50,148 nucleotides of DNA from Candidatus Scalindua sp. (GCA_018670825.1 JABHIW010000083.1:1-50148); one strand, 5' to 3'; positions 16,969 through 25,281 are shown, numbered from the stretch's first letter. Numbers and translations: made by a program. The notes: generated by a model from the letters alone, not told the origin.

Positions 16969-18207
16969 ATGGAAAAGCACAAAGAAGATATTGTTGCAAA
17001 CCAGTATGAGAAGTGGGTCTATCCAGAGCCCATTAACGACCTGGCGGAAGACAGGGCTAAAGGGAGGACTGATGCGACAAGTGTTCGCATGGTACATTTG
17101 ATGTACTGGCCTGACGGTAGCTATGTAAAGCGCTATGATAAAAGGCTAAACATACTTATCGCGGGGTGTGGTGCGAATGCCGCGGCAAGATTTGCTTATG
17201 AGCATCCAAGATCTAATATTGTAGGAATTGATCTCAGTGCGACCAGTCTGAAACATGCAGATTTTCTCAGAAAGAAACATAATTTACTGAACCTGACGCT
17301 GCATCAGATGCGTATAGAATCAGTGTCTGATCTTGATCAGGAATTCGACTTTATAGAATCCTCCGGTGTACTGCATCACCTGCCGAATCCACAGGCTGGC
17401 CTCGCCGCGCTCAAAGGCGTTCTAAAGCCAGATGGCGTAATGGCTCTCATGCTCTATGGCCTTTATGGTAGGGTAGGAACTTATATGCTTCAATCTCTTT
17501 TTCACCAGTTGGGATTCTCACAGGGAGATGAAGATGTTCGGGCGATCAAGCAGGTCTTGCAGAATCTTCATCCACAACATCTCGCACATCACTACATGAA
17601 TGCTAACAGCGACATGAGGTTTGATGCCGGAGTAGTAGATTCCTTTCTGCATGGAATGGACAGGCCTTATACCGTTCAGGATTGTCTGGACTTTGTAGAG
17701 CAGGGTGGTCTGGTATTTCGTGGTTGGATTAACCGGTATGATTACTATCCTGAAGGCCAGGTCTCGGAGAGTAGTCCTCTTTTCTCACGAATACAATCCT
17801 TACCGGAAGAAGATATCTGGAAGTTAATGGAGCTGCTCCATAGTCAGATCCGGATGCATCTGTTTTATGTCGGTAAAAAAGAAGTGTCACCCGAATCTTA
17901 CACCATTGACTTTAACGGTCCTCAGTTCCCTGATATTATTCCTTACCAGCGTATACATGAATTTGCCGCTGCTGATCCTGCGGCAAACAAGCCTGCTATG
18001 ATCACCCGTAAGCCTTATCCACCAATTCCGTTCAACGACTCGCAGGTGAGATTGTTTAATCTGTTTGACGGCAGAAGAACCGTGAAGGAAATCGTGTCAA
18101 ATTGTGGAATTAGAGAGACTGAAGAAAACCTGATTGTTTTCTTCCGCAACTTCCTCCGTAGTCTGTGGCGTATGGGACATGTGTATATTCAAATTCCGGA
18201 AGTATAG
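16969..18207 (+). CDS. class I SAM-dependent methyltransferase with C-terminal winged-helix-like domain
   Basis: A 412-residue protein. The Rossmann methyltransferase domain occupies about 1-230: motif I ILIAGCGANAAARFA, acidic end of strand 2 (VGIDLS), motif IV region FIESSGVLHHLPNP and GVMALMLYG. The middle region is helical. The last 80 residues (from about 325, PFNDSQVRLFNLFDGRRTV) resemble a PqqD-like or winged-helix domain that binds peptides or carrier segments. I prefer the ATG at 16969, because the TTG at 16936 lacks a ribosome-binding site and adds only CKRRKKDC-like residues. Similar multi-domain methyltransferases occur in planctomycetes and proteobacteria; the substrate is unknown. 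Confidence 0.85.
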   Translation: MEKHKEDIVANQYEKWVYPEPINDLAEDRAKGRTDATSVRMVHLMYWPDGSYVKRYDKRLNILIAGCGANAAARFAYEHPRSNIVGIDLSATSLKHADFLRKKHNLLNLTLHQMRIESVSDLDQEFDFIESSGVLHHLPNPQAGLAALKGVLKPDGVMALMLYGLYGRVGTYMLQSLFHQLGFSQGDEDVRAIKQVLQNLHPQHLAHHYMNANSDMRFDAGVVDSFLHGMDRPYTVQDCLDFVEQGGLVFRGWINRYDYYPEGQVSESSPLFSRIQSLPEEDIWKLMELLHSQIRMHLFYVGKKEVSPESYTIDFNGPQFPDIIPYQRIHEFAAADPAANKPAMITRKPYPPIPFNDSQVRLFNLFDGRRTVKEIVSNCGIRETEENLIVFFRNFLRSLWRMGHVYIQIPEV

Positions 18208-18260
18208 TGGATTGAGTCAATTCATTAATGTTAGCAATTGTTAATTATTGGGGTCACACC

Positions 18261-18408
18261 TTGACAGGCTGTCCGAGAATAGAAAATGTCACTAATTTAG
18301 GGGGTAGCCAAACCCTTCCCGAAGGAGAGATCGTCGCTTCTAGGGGTGTTTTTGAAAGCTTTTTTTTAAGCACAATTAATTCAAAATCATTCTCGGACAG
18401 CCTGTCAA
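18261..18408. mobile_element. 148-bp MITE-like element with perfect 20-bp terminal inverted repeats
   Basis: The left end reads TTGACAGGCTGTCCGAGAAT (18261-18280) and the right end (18389-18408) is its exact reverse complement. The 108-bp interior has no gene and contains AAAGCTTTTTTTTAAGC. No clear target-site duplication is visible in the flanks. Size and structure fit a non-autonomous element mobilised in trans; no matching transposase is present in the window. Confidence 0.8.
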
Positions 18409-18584
18409 CATTTAACAAATCTATGGACGCATAGAGAAAGCCAATCTGCGCGTACCGAATAGCAATTTCGGTTGGGTACATCGATTAAACTCGCCAAACC
18501 AATCATAAGGCAGATATTTGTGCCTGTCTGTATCCAATATTTTTCTTTGCCATGCACTTTTAGGGTAAATCTGAGCCTATCCAT
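18405..18584 (-). CDS. small open frame ending inside the MITE terminal repeat
   Basis: A 59-residue frame that starts with ATG at 18584, preceded by AGGAATTATCC (AGGA 8 bases away). It codes for a protein beginning MDRLRFTLKVHGKEKYWIQ with a hydrophobic stretch near residues 24-34. Its stop codon is the TGA contained in the TTGACAGG end of the MITE, so the gene may have been cut by the insertion. No homology recognised, and the C-terminal third looks non-native. It would be transcribed divergently from ychF. Tentative. Confidence 0.3.
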   Translation of the reverse strand: MDRLRFTLKVHGKEKYWIQTGTNICLMIGLASLIDVPNRNCYSVRADWLSLCVHRFVKC

Positions 18585-18740
18585 GGATAATTCCTATCTT
18601 TGTCCTTCTCTGAACAAAATGAATCCAGTCTGTTCATGACTTAACTATTAAACAATGCTGTTTTTTCTGCTATAATGACAAATTCGAAAATTTTATACAT
18701 TTTTATCTTTAACAAGAAATAAGGAAAAGGAATTCAGACT

Positions 18741-19829
18741 ATGGGTTTAAACTGTGGTATTGTCGGTTTGCCTAATGTAGGCAAATCAACTATTTTTAAT
18801 GCTTTAACGTCATCCAGTGCGGCTTCGGAAAATTATCCGTTCTGTACCATCGACCCCAATGTCGGAGTCGTGGCAGTACCGGATGAACGATTAGAACAGA
18901 TAACTAAATTTATTCCCCCCGAAAAAACCATCCCCGCAATGGTCGAGTTTGTAGATATTGCGGGTCTGGTAAAAGGCGCCAGTAAAGGTGAGGGACTGGG
19001 AAATAAGTTTTTAGGACATATAAAGAGCGTAAATGCCATTTTACACGTTGTACGCTGCTTTGAAAAAGAGGATACTGTGCATGTTGAGGGCTCGGTAGAC
19101 CCAATCAGGGATATTGAAATCATACATACTGAACTGCTCCTCGCGGATATAGACACAGTAGAGAAGCGCATACTGAAAAACGAAAAACTCTCGAAAACCG
19201 GAGACAAGAAGTTATTGGAGGAGATTGAGATTCTTAAAGAAGTGCTGGAAGGTTTGAATAACGGTACTCCGATGCGACTGTTACCTCTTTCGGAAGAAAA
19301 ACGATTATGCACGTTAGATTTGCATCTCATTACCGCTAAACCGGTATTGTACGTCATAAATGTCTTTGATTTCGAGAAGGACAGAGGATATATCGATACC
19401 ATTACTGCTTATGCACAAAATGAGGATTCAAAATGTGTTGTCCTCTCCGGTGATGTCGAAGCGGAGATCGCCCGAATGGACCCATCGGAACAGGCGGAAT
19501 ATTATGAGGATATGGGAATAACGGAGTCCGGGCTCAAGAGATTGATACGCGAGGCGTATACATTACTGGGACTCGGCACTTATTTTACCGCGGGGCCAAA
19601 GGAAGTGCGTGCCTGGACCATAGACAATGGAACAAAGGCGCCACAGGCGGCAGGGGTGATTCACTCGGATTTCGAACGAGGTTTCATTCGTGCAGAGGTC
19701 TTTAATTACGATGACCTCGCAACACACAAGTCGGAGCTGAAGGTGAAGGAAAATGGACTCCTGAGGATTGAAGGGAAAGATTATGTGGTAAAAGATGGCG
19801 ATATTATGCATTTTAGATTTAGTGTATAA
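18741..19829 (+). CDS. ychF: redox-regulated ribosome-binding ATPase YchF
   Basis: A 362-residue Obg-family P-loop protein that prefers ATP over GTP and binds ribosomes (family knowledge). The G1 motif GLPNVGKST is at residues 9-17, G2 region and PFCTIDPN near 32-39, G3 VEFVDIAGLVKGASKGEGLGN near 68-88, and the G4 position carries NVFD rather than NKxD, as expected for YchF. A helical arm follows, and the C-terminal TGS domain contains TYFTAGPKEVRAWTI and KDGDIMHFRF. Length equals the family standard. GGAAAAGGAATT lies upstream; TATAAT at 18675-18680 is a plausible -10. Confidence 0.97.
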   Translation: MGLNCGIVGLPNVGKSTIFNALTSSSAASENYPFCTIDPNVGVVAVPDERLEQITKFIPPEKTIPAMVEFVDIAGLVKGASKGEGLGNKFLGHIKSVNAILHVVRCFEKEDTVHVEGSVDPIRDIEIIHTELLLADIDTVEKRILKNEKLSKTGDKKLLEEIEILKEVLEGLNNGTPMRLLPLSEEKRLCTLDLHLITAKPVLYVINVFDFEKDRGYIDTITAYAQNEDSKCVVLSGDVEAEIARMDPSEQAEYYEDMGITESGLKRLIREAYTLLGLGTYFTAGPKEVRAWTIDNGTKAPQAAGVIHSDFERGFIRAEVFNYDDLATHKSELKVKENGLLRIEGKDYVVKDGDIMHFRFSV

Positions 19830-19905
19830 CGATGCTTCCGGAATCATCTATTAAGATTAAGAAACTTTATCAGTAAATTAAAGAGTTGATAGAGAGGAGC
19901 TACAA

Positions 19906-20919
19906 ATGTGGTTTGGTAAAAAGAAAACAATAAAAGAAACGAAAGAAGCCGGCAAGAAGGAGTTCTCTGAAGAAGTCAATGAACTACATGTGCAGATACG
20001 GAAAGATGCGATGGTCCACGGACAGGACTCTTATAGCTGGCCTAACGGCGATACCTATGTAGGTGAATGGAGAGATGGCAAGAAGAATGGACAGGGAACG
20101 TATACCTGGGCAGATGGCGCTATATACATCGGTGAATGGAAAGACAACATGAAGAATGGTCATGGTACCTATACCTGGCCAAACGGTGTTAAATATATGG
20201 GAGAAAGGAAAGATAATAAAAAGCATGGACAGGGTACATGCAGTTGGCCTAACGGTGATATATATGTGGGAGAATATAGAGAAGGTAAGAGGCAAGGGCA
20301 GGGAACGTATACCTGGGTAGATGGTGCTATATACATCGGTGAATGGAAAGATGACAAGCGTAAGGGGCAAGGTACGGAGACCTATGCAAATGGTGATAAA
20401 TATGTGGGTGAGTGGAAAGATGGCCAGCGTAATGGACAAGGTACGGAAACGTATGCAAATGATGATATCTATGTCGGAGAATGGAAGGACAGCAAGAGGA
20501 GTGGGCAAGGAATATATACTTGGGCAACCGGTGATAAGTATGTAGGTGAGTGGAAAGATGACAAGCGTAATGGACAAGGGACAGAAACGTATGCAAACGG
20601 TGATACCTATGTGGGTGAATGGCAAGAAGGCAAGAGAAATGGTCAAGGTACATCTGTTTTTGAAGATGGTGATAAATACGTTGGTGAATGGAAAGGTGAT
20701 GAAATAGATGGAGAGGGAACGGCAAATTTCGCGAACGGTGATATCTATGTAGGCAAATGGAAAGATGGCAAGAGGAATGGACAAGGGGAATATACCTGGG
20801 CAAATGGTGATAAATACATAGGTGAGTGGAGAGGTGATAAGCGGAATGGACAGGGTACATGGACTTTGGCAGACGGTACTAAACACAAGGGAAAATGGAA
20901 TAACGATGAGATGGTGTGA
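19906..20919 (+). CDS. MORN-repeat protein
   Basis: A 337-residue protein formed almost wholly of 23-residue MORN repeats (consensus YVGEWKDGKRNGQGTYTWANGDK), about twelve in tandem between residues 38 and 330, after a short lysine-rich N-terminus (WFGKKKTIKETKEAGKK). No signal peptide or membrane helix is visible. MORN repeats form an elongated beta sheet used for lipid or protein contact. Nucleotide similarity between units is high, which points to recent unit duplication. GAGAGGAG precedes the ATG by about 8 bases. The long open frame on the opposite strand (19984-20886) is a by-product of repeat codon composition. Confidence 0.92.
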   Translation: MWFGKKKTIKETKEAGKKEFSEEVNELHVQIRKDAMVHGQDSYSWPNGDTYVGEWRDGKKNGQGTYTWADGAIYIGEWKDNMKNGHGTYTWPNGVKYMGERKDNKKHGQGTCSWPNGDIYVGEYREGKRQGQGTYTWVDGAIYIGEWKDDKRKGQGTETYANGDKYVGEWKDGQRNGQGTETYANDDIYVGEWKDSKRSGQGIYTWATGDKYVGEWKDDKRNGQGTETYANGDTYVGEWQEGKRNGQGTSVFEDGDKYVGEWKGDEIDGEGTANFANGDIYVGKWKDGKRNGQGEYTWANGDKYIGEWRGDKRNGQGTWTLADGTKHKGKWNNDEMV

Positions 20920-20975
20920 GAACAGAGAAACAAGGTAACCTTAATAAATTTTTATAAGATGGGAATCAAGACTTT

Positions 20976-22178
20976 ATGAAATCAAAATCAACCAAACCTA
21001 GATATAAAACGCTTTGCCCTTCACTTCCTCTTACTACTCGAATTAAAGAGGGTCTGCCCCGTCTTATTCTCGATCGCTTACCGGAAAACCAGCAATTAAC
21101 AGATTCAGGTTGGTGTAAGGTCCTGGATAGCCAGGGCGGATTTCTCAGATGGGGGGTCGTTGACATGTTCAACAATGCCATGCATCTCATCTCCAGCAGT
21201 GAGAAAGATCCTCACATTGACTTTGCCTCACGGGTTGAAGATGCAATTAATAAACGCTCTGAGTTGAAAATATCAGAGGGGGAAGTGATTCGTCTTGTTA
21301 ACGGGACTGGTGACAATCTTTCCGGATTCACTCTCGATTCTTATGGCAGTACTCTGATACTCTCACTGGAAAGCTTTCTGTTGGCTGACATGGTTGATTA
21401 TAATCTTCATAAAGTTATGGCGACTTTAAACCCCGAGCACATCGTCCTGAAAATTCGTGAGAAAGGACGAAAAGTCAAAGGCAAACTTCAGGAGAGGACC
21501 TTGCTTGGGATCCCTACGGAAGAGAAGATTCGAGTTCAGGAGAGTGAAATCAGTTATCTCGTGCAGCCAATGGGCAGCCTGGACACAGGACTTTTTTTCG
21601 ATTTGAGGGGAGCAAGGAAAGAGTTTGCTCAGAATGCAAAGGACAAGAGTCTCTTAAATCTTTTTTCCTACACTGGAGCGTTCAGCCTGGCCTCTGCTAT
21701 AGGAGGGGCGAGTCGGGTAGTTTCGGTTGATACATCACCGGAATGCCATAGTTGGGCCAAGGAAAATTTCCTACTCAACAACCTTGATCCTGAAGAGGAA
21801 AGATTTCGTTTCATCAAGGATAATGTATTTCATTACATTGAAAAGATGGTGAATCGTTCTGAATCTTATGATCGTATCGTTCTCGATCCGCCGGTGCGTT
21901 CCATCGCTGGCACAGGACGTTTTTTCCTCAAAAGTGATCTTTATAAACTTGTGGCTTCGTGTTTGAAGATTTTGTCTCCAAAGGGTCGTCTCTTTGTCAC
22001 CGACAACACCATGCAAGGCACAGCAGATAAACTCACTCATAAGATCAATAAAGGCTCTGAGGCAGCTGGCATTGCCTGTTCAATTGTCAAAACATTTGAA
22101 TCTGAGCCAGACTTTCCCGTACACCCTTTCTGGCCGAAGGGTCAAGGCGTGATTGCGATGGAAGTCGAGAGGACTTGA
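20976..22178 (+). CDS. class I rRNA large-subunit methyltransferase, RlmI-like
   Basis: A 400-residue SAM-dependent RNA methyltransferase like RlmI and its relatives. The N-terminal PUA-like part (about 1-90) has no obvious departure; the EEHD-type middle domain contains GEVIRLVNGTGDNLSGFTLD and LVQPMGSLDTGLFFDLRG (about 105-215). The catalytic domain has motif I LLNLFSYTGAFSLASAIGG, VVSVDTSPECHSWAKEN, and motif IV YDRIVLDPPVRS; in 5-methylcytosine enzymes of this group the catalytic Cys lies near the DPP motif, and CLKILSPKG follows here. Length fits the family. The target base cannot be decided. Confidence 0.88.
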   Translation: MKSKSTKPRYKTLCPSLPLTTRIKEGLPRLILDRLPENQQLTDSGWCKVLDSQGGFLRWGVVDMFNNAMHLISSSEKDPHIDFASRVEDAINKRSELKISEGEVIRLVNGTGDNLSGFTLDSYGSTLILSLESFLLADMVDYNLHKVMATLNPEHIVLKIREKGRKVKGKLQERTLLGIPTEEKIRVQESEISYLVQPMGSLDTGLFFDLRGARKEFAQNAKDKSLLNLFSYTGAFSLASAIGGASRVVSVDTSPECHSWAKENFLLNNLDPEEERFRFIKDNVFHYIEKMVNRSESYDRIVLDPPVRSIAGTGRFFLKSDLYKLVASCLKILSPKGRLFVTDNTMQGTADKLTHKINKGSEAAGIACSIVKTFESEPDFPVHPFWPKGQGVIAMEVERT

Positions 22179-22282
22179 CATTGCGAATTAGAAACTCCAT
22201 ACTGAGAACAGATTGCTCTTTCCAAATGGCAAATGATTCAATTAATCAAGTCTCTATACAAATTAACCCTTAATAGTATCTC

Positions 22283-22311
22283 TTGACAGGGAATTTTTAC
22301 AGGGATACAAT
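22283..22311 (+). promoter_or_regulatory. sigma-70 promoter ahead of the first PII gene
   Basis: TTGACA at 22283-22288 and TACAAT at 22306-22311 with the optimal 17-base spacer. Transcription would start near 22318 and give a leader of about 210 bases. No sigma-54 (GG-N10-GC) element was seen. Confidence 0.6.
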
Positions 22312-22368
22312 TATATGCTTGAACAGCTTAATCCATGTAAGGGGAGAATATTATTGACAAGGGCATTT

Positions 22369-22498
22369 CTCAGAAGTACCGTGCACATTTCTGAGTGATA
22401 GCTATAAATATAGATCAACTAAGTGAGCATTTAATAGATTGCTCCGGTTATGAGTAAACGGGAGCAAATAGACGGAGATGCTTCATAATATGAAGCAT
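22369..22498 (+). promoter_or_regulatory. structured 5' leader of the first PII gene
   Basis: Three hairpins can be drawn: CTCAGAA (22369-22375) with TTCTGAG (22389-22395); TTGCTCC (22439-22445) with GGAGCAA (22461-22467); ATGCTTCAT (22478-22486) with ATGAAGCAT (22490-22498). The last is followed by TATTATTTTGTTTT and could act as a weak terminator or attenuator. It matches no riboswitch class that I recognise. Confidence 0.45.
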
Positions 22499-22517
22499 TA
22501 TTATTTTGTTTTAAGAA

Positions 22518-22527
22518 GGGGGGGGGG
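22518..22527 (+). promoter_or_regulatory. G10 tract abutting the PII start codon
   Basis: Ten consecutive G bases directly precede the ATG at 22528 and occupy the ribosome-binding region (AAGAAG then G10). Such a homopolymer is prone to slippage, which would change Shine-Dalgarno spacing and initiation efficiency. The paralogue at 23043 has an ordinary GGAG at normal distance. Confidence 0.7.
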
Positions 22528-22902
22528 ATGAAGCTTATCAAAGTTGTGTTAAAGCCTGAAAAGACTATGGACCTTAAAGACTTACTGACCAATTTAGGGT
22601 ATCATGGGATTACGACTAAACATACTGCTGGATATGGAGAAGATAAAAAAATAGTAAAACAGATATACCGTGGAAAAGTTTACGAGCAAAGGGTAGACGC
22701 AGTAAAAAGAGAAGAGTTGGAATTTATTGTGGCAGATTACCGGGTAAAAAGCGTTATAGACTCCATCAGAAGTGTTACGAAAACTGAAGAGGGTGGTGAT
22801 GGGAGAGTATACGTGCTTCCTATAGAACAATCAATTCACATCCATACCGGTGACAGGCATATAGGTGACTCCACGGAGACTGGTTTTTATGGTGATATTT
22901 AG
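22528..22902 (+). CDS. PII family nitrogen regulatory protein, copy 1
   Basis: A 124-residue trimeric signal-transduction protein that binds ATP/ADP and 2-oxoglutarate and controls nitrogen transport or metabolism (family knowledge). Visible landmarks: MKLIKVVLKPEK start, T-loop region QIYRGKVYEQRVDAVK with Y52 at the position of the uridylylated Tyr51 of GlnB, the ELEFIVAD strand, and the C-loop GGDGRVYVLPI. The T-loop differs from GlnB/GlnK and the C-terminus extends about 12 residues. No amtB, glnA or nif gene is adjacent, so the target is open. It is roughly 60% identical by eye to the next gene. Expression may be tuned by the leader and the G10 tract. Confidence 0.92.
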   Translation: MKLIKVVLKPEKTMDLKDLLTNLGYHGITTKHTAGYGEDKKIVKQIYRGKVYEQRVDAVKREELEFIVADYRVKSVIDSIRSVTKTEEGGDGRVYVLPIEQSIHIHTGDRHIGDSTETGFYGDI

Positions 22903-23042
22903 GTGTTCAATATAAAGTCTTATTTATATATGTCTTCTGATTCAGCCTAAATTATTTTAATTTATGCTTGAATAAACTGAAGCAAAGACTTGAGTCGCTT
23001 TTTAATATACAATATCATTTTTCGAGAATGGAGTAACGTATT

Positions 23043-23417
23043 ATGAAACTTATTAGAGCTATTACGAGACCGGAAAAGGCATTGGCGCTGAAGGACCTTT
23101 TAGCTGATTCAGGGTATCATGGGATTATGAATACGGAGTGCTACGGTTACGGAGAAAGTAAAAAAATAGTAAAACAGATATATCGTGGAAGAGTTTATGA
23201 ACAAAGGGTAGATGCAGTTCAAAGAGCAGAACTGGAATTTGTTGTCCCGGATAATAAAGTTGACAATGTAATAAGGACAATTAGAAATGTTGCCAAAACC
23301 AATCATGGTGCTGATGGGCGTATATATGTGTTTGCAATGAATGACTCAGTCCATATTAATTCAGGTAGTGAACATTTGGGTGATTCTAGCGAAAAGGACT
23401 TGCATGATGAGTTTTGA
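23043..23417 (+). CDS. PII family nitrogen regulatory protein, copy 2
   Basis: Paralogue of the preceding gene, same length (124 residues). The segment KKIVKQIYRGRVYEQRVDAV in the T-loop is almost identical to copy 1, while the region after residue 70 diverges (NHGADGRIYVFAMNDSVHI). It keeps the tyrosine at the GlnB Tyr51 position. GGAG lies about 9 bases before the ATG. The 140-bp gap after copy 1 contains TTGAGT, 17 bases, TATCAT (22990-23018), a possible promoter, so the two could be expressed separately or together. Having two copies suggests hetero-trimers or differential expression. Confidence 0.92.
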   Translation: MKLIRAITRPEKALALKDLLADSGYHGIMNTECYGYGESKKIVKQIYRGRVYEQRVDAVQRAELEFVVPDNKVDNVIRTIRNVAKTNHGADGRIYVFAMNDSVHINSGSEHLGDSSEKDLHDEF

Positions 23418-23584
23418 TGTGCAATGTCAGTACCGTTTTACTGGTGATGTTTAACTGGATAACTTTTGTGAATAGAAGTTTTTTCTTAAAGTATCTATAC
23501 CAGAATGGAGAGTCGGCCCGTCCTCTCCAGAATGGTTGTCGAGGTGGAGAACAACCCAGTAGGGCGGATAGTTGTTATACTGAT

Positions 23585-23647
23585 GAATTTAGGAATTGGG
23601 GCATTGAGGAATTCATCTTATTCCTCAATGCCCCAATTCCTAAATTC
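23585..23647. terminator. 27-bp perfect inverted repeat, bidirectional terminator candidate
   Basis: The left arm is 23585-23611 and the right arm 23621-23647, exactly complementary, with a 9-base loop (TTCATCTTA). The arm contains GGAATTGGGGCATTGAGG, a word also seen at 42432. It sits between convergent genes (PII copy 2 and the hemerythrin). No U-run follows, so it may instead be two facing copies of a dispersed repeat. Confidence 0.65.
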
Positions 23648-23681
23648 TGATATTTTGCCGAAACCGCTCAAATTTTTTTGT

Positions 23682-24083
23682 TCAATAGCCCAGCTTTTCA
23701 AGTTCCGGATAGAAATGTTCTTCTTCAAAAGCTATTCTATCTAAAATTGCACCCTTTAAACCGGTGAAATCACCCATGAATTCTTGACTGTCTACGGTAC
23801 CGGATGATGAGTATTTATCAAAAAACGGTAATAACGCTGATTGGGCAATGTTGCCGAGTTCATCCAGAAAATTTTGTGCTGATGACTTAAAAGATCCATC
23901 TGTTTCAGGCTTATCCATCACTTCCTTTATGACACTGTTTTCTTCTCCAATATGGGACAGTAAAGCCTCCTTTAAACTATTTAGTGTATCAATTCTCTGT
24001 TGTCCGCTCGCCGACCCAATTTGTTCTAATAAACCGGTTGCTGTCTGGTGTGTTGATTTAAAAGTATCTACCGTCGCTCCCAT
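23682..24083 (-). CDS. hemerythrin-like (HHE) protein
   Basis: A 133-residue four-helix-bundle protein with the di-iron ligand pattern of the HHE/hemerythrin family: H12 (KSTHQT), H44 and E48 (LSHIGEEN), and a C-terminal EEEHFYPELEKL with E122 and H123. A helix with ALLPFFDKY may supply a further ligand region, but no histidine is present there, so the metal site may be incomplete compared with classical hemerythrin. Roles in the family include O2, NO or iron sensing. CAAGGAGA-type signal (AAGGAGAACTCT) precedes the ATG. Convergent with the PII pair. Confidence 0.82.
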   Translation of the reverse strand: MGATVDTFKSTHQTATGLLEQIGSASGQQRIDTLNSLKEALLSHIGEENSVIKEVMDKPETDGSFKSSAQNFLDELGNIAQSALLPFFDKYSSSGTVDSQEFMGDFTGLKGAILDRIAFEEEHFYPELEKLGY

Positions 24084-24333
24084 AGAGTTCTCCTTATTTT
24101 ATCTTACATTACAAAAGTTAAGCCCGCAGTAAAACATAAAGTATATATTTATGAAAATAGTGAATACTTGTTGAAGTCGTTGTTCGTCTTCTTAATAATG
24201 TATTATTGCTACTATCCGACTCATATATCCTGTTCATACGGTAATCTAACAATAATTAAATACAATAACAATAAAAAATATTTATATGGTAAGTAGATTG
24301 ACAGATGTAGAATGACTAATGACAAATTATCAT

Positions 24334-25281
24334 TTATTGTGAGATGGTTCTTGTTGGTCGTTTATTGCTTCTGTTATGTGTGCTGAGACATTCTATCATC
24401 TTTTTTATATCACAATTTCCAAGGAGTCCATGTTGTATGAAGTACAAGCCTATGGGGGGCTGCAGATTTTTTTGCTTTCCGACAATGGCTAAATGTTGAA
24501 ATTTTGTTATATATCCATTGCGGTGGGCGTATTCGCCGAAATGATCTTTATAACTCCGTTCTTTCATGATTCTTTGAATATCTTCTGCTGACAGTATCCC
24601 CCAATCTAGAGCAATTTTACCAATGATTGGGCGCTGTCTTCTTTGCCAGACTATAGCCTGGTTGAGGGCGTTCCAAGAGATGAGACCGGAGTAGTAGAGA
24701 AATTGACCGATTAACAGTTCACGTCTTGGAACGTTACCGGTGAAATATCGGTCTGAAATAGTCGCTTGAGCCTTCAGTGTCATCTGCGTACTACAGGCTT
24801 TTTTGGCACTATTCATAAATGAAAAGCCTGCGGTGCTCTTTTGCTTTGTTGGCTTTGTCGTCTCTGTTTGACTTGTTGATTTTGTCTGCTTTCTTGAATT
24901 AGTTTGTTTTTTCGCCTTTGCTTGTTTTGGCGCCTTTGCTTTCTTTGCTGGAGTGCTGCGACTTGCACTTCTCGTTTTTCTTTTTTTCGGAACTTCCTCT
25001 TTTATAATATATTTTTTCTCACCCTGTATGATAGAATCCAGCCTTTTGTATGCTGTACTCATCTCTTTAAAACATTTATCCAGTTTTTCTCTATTTTTAC
25101 CAAGTGCTTGCGATCTGTCAGGATGTGTTGCAAATGCTTTTTTCCTGTAAGCGGATCTAAGTTTTCCAGGAGAGAGATTGTCTAAAAAATCGACGTAATT
25201 GATAATTTCAGAGTCAAATAATAGACAGCAATCATCAATAAGTATAGATTTTGATATGGTATACGTCATAAATTTGTACAT
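24334..25281 (-). CDS. J-domain protein with basic linker and C-terminal repeat domain
   Basis: A DnaJ-type co-chaperone-like protein. The J-domain core is LSPGKLRSAYRKKAFATHPDRSQALGKN; the HPD triad (71-73 counted from the upstream TTG at 25335) is needed to stimulate Hsp70. After it comes a Lys/Thr/Ala-rich linker (about 115-170) and a C-terminal domain with RRELLIGQFLYYSGLISWNALNQAIVWQRRQRP and later GLYFIQHGLLG, matching J proteins seen in Geobacter-like and related bacteria, which have no Cys-rich or client domain of DnaJ. The start is uncertain: ATG at 25281 or 25269, or TTG at 25335; none has a clear ribosome-binding site. The basic linker could bind nucleic acid (inference). Confidence 0.8.
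   Translation of the reverse strand: MYKFMTYTISKSILIDDCCLLFDSEIINYVDFLDNLSPGKLRSAYRKKAFATHPDRSQALGKNREKLDKCFKEMSTAYKRLDSIIQGEKKYIIKEEVPKKRKTRSASRSTPAKKAKAPKQAKAKKQTNSRKQTKSTSQTETTKPTKQKSTAGFSFMNSAKKACSTQMTLKAQATISDRYFTGNVPRRELLIGQFLYYSGLISWNALNQAIVWQRRQRPIIGKIALDWGILSAEDIQRIMKERSYKDHFGEYAHRNGYITKFQHLAIVGKQKNLQPPIGLYFIQHGLLGNCDIKKMIECLSTHNRSNKRPTRTISQ

Noticed and set aside
18254-18481. 75-codon minus-strand frame across the MITE
   Set aside because: It runs through the element's interior and both terminal repeats; the overlapping frame 18405-18584 has the better ribosome-binding site.
19984-20886. 300-codon open frame on the minus strand inside the MORN gene
   Set aside because: It results from the biased, repeated codons of the plus-strand MORN repeats; composition is non-protein-like (Pro/Ile/Thr/Cys repeats) and no ribosome-binding site is present.
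22478-22498. Riboswitch upstream of PII
   Set aside because: The hairpins do not match a glutamine, 2-oxoglutarate or other riboswitch core that I know; described only as a structured leader.
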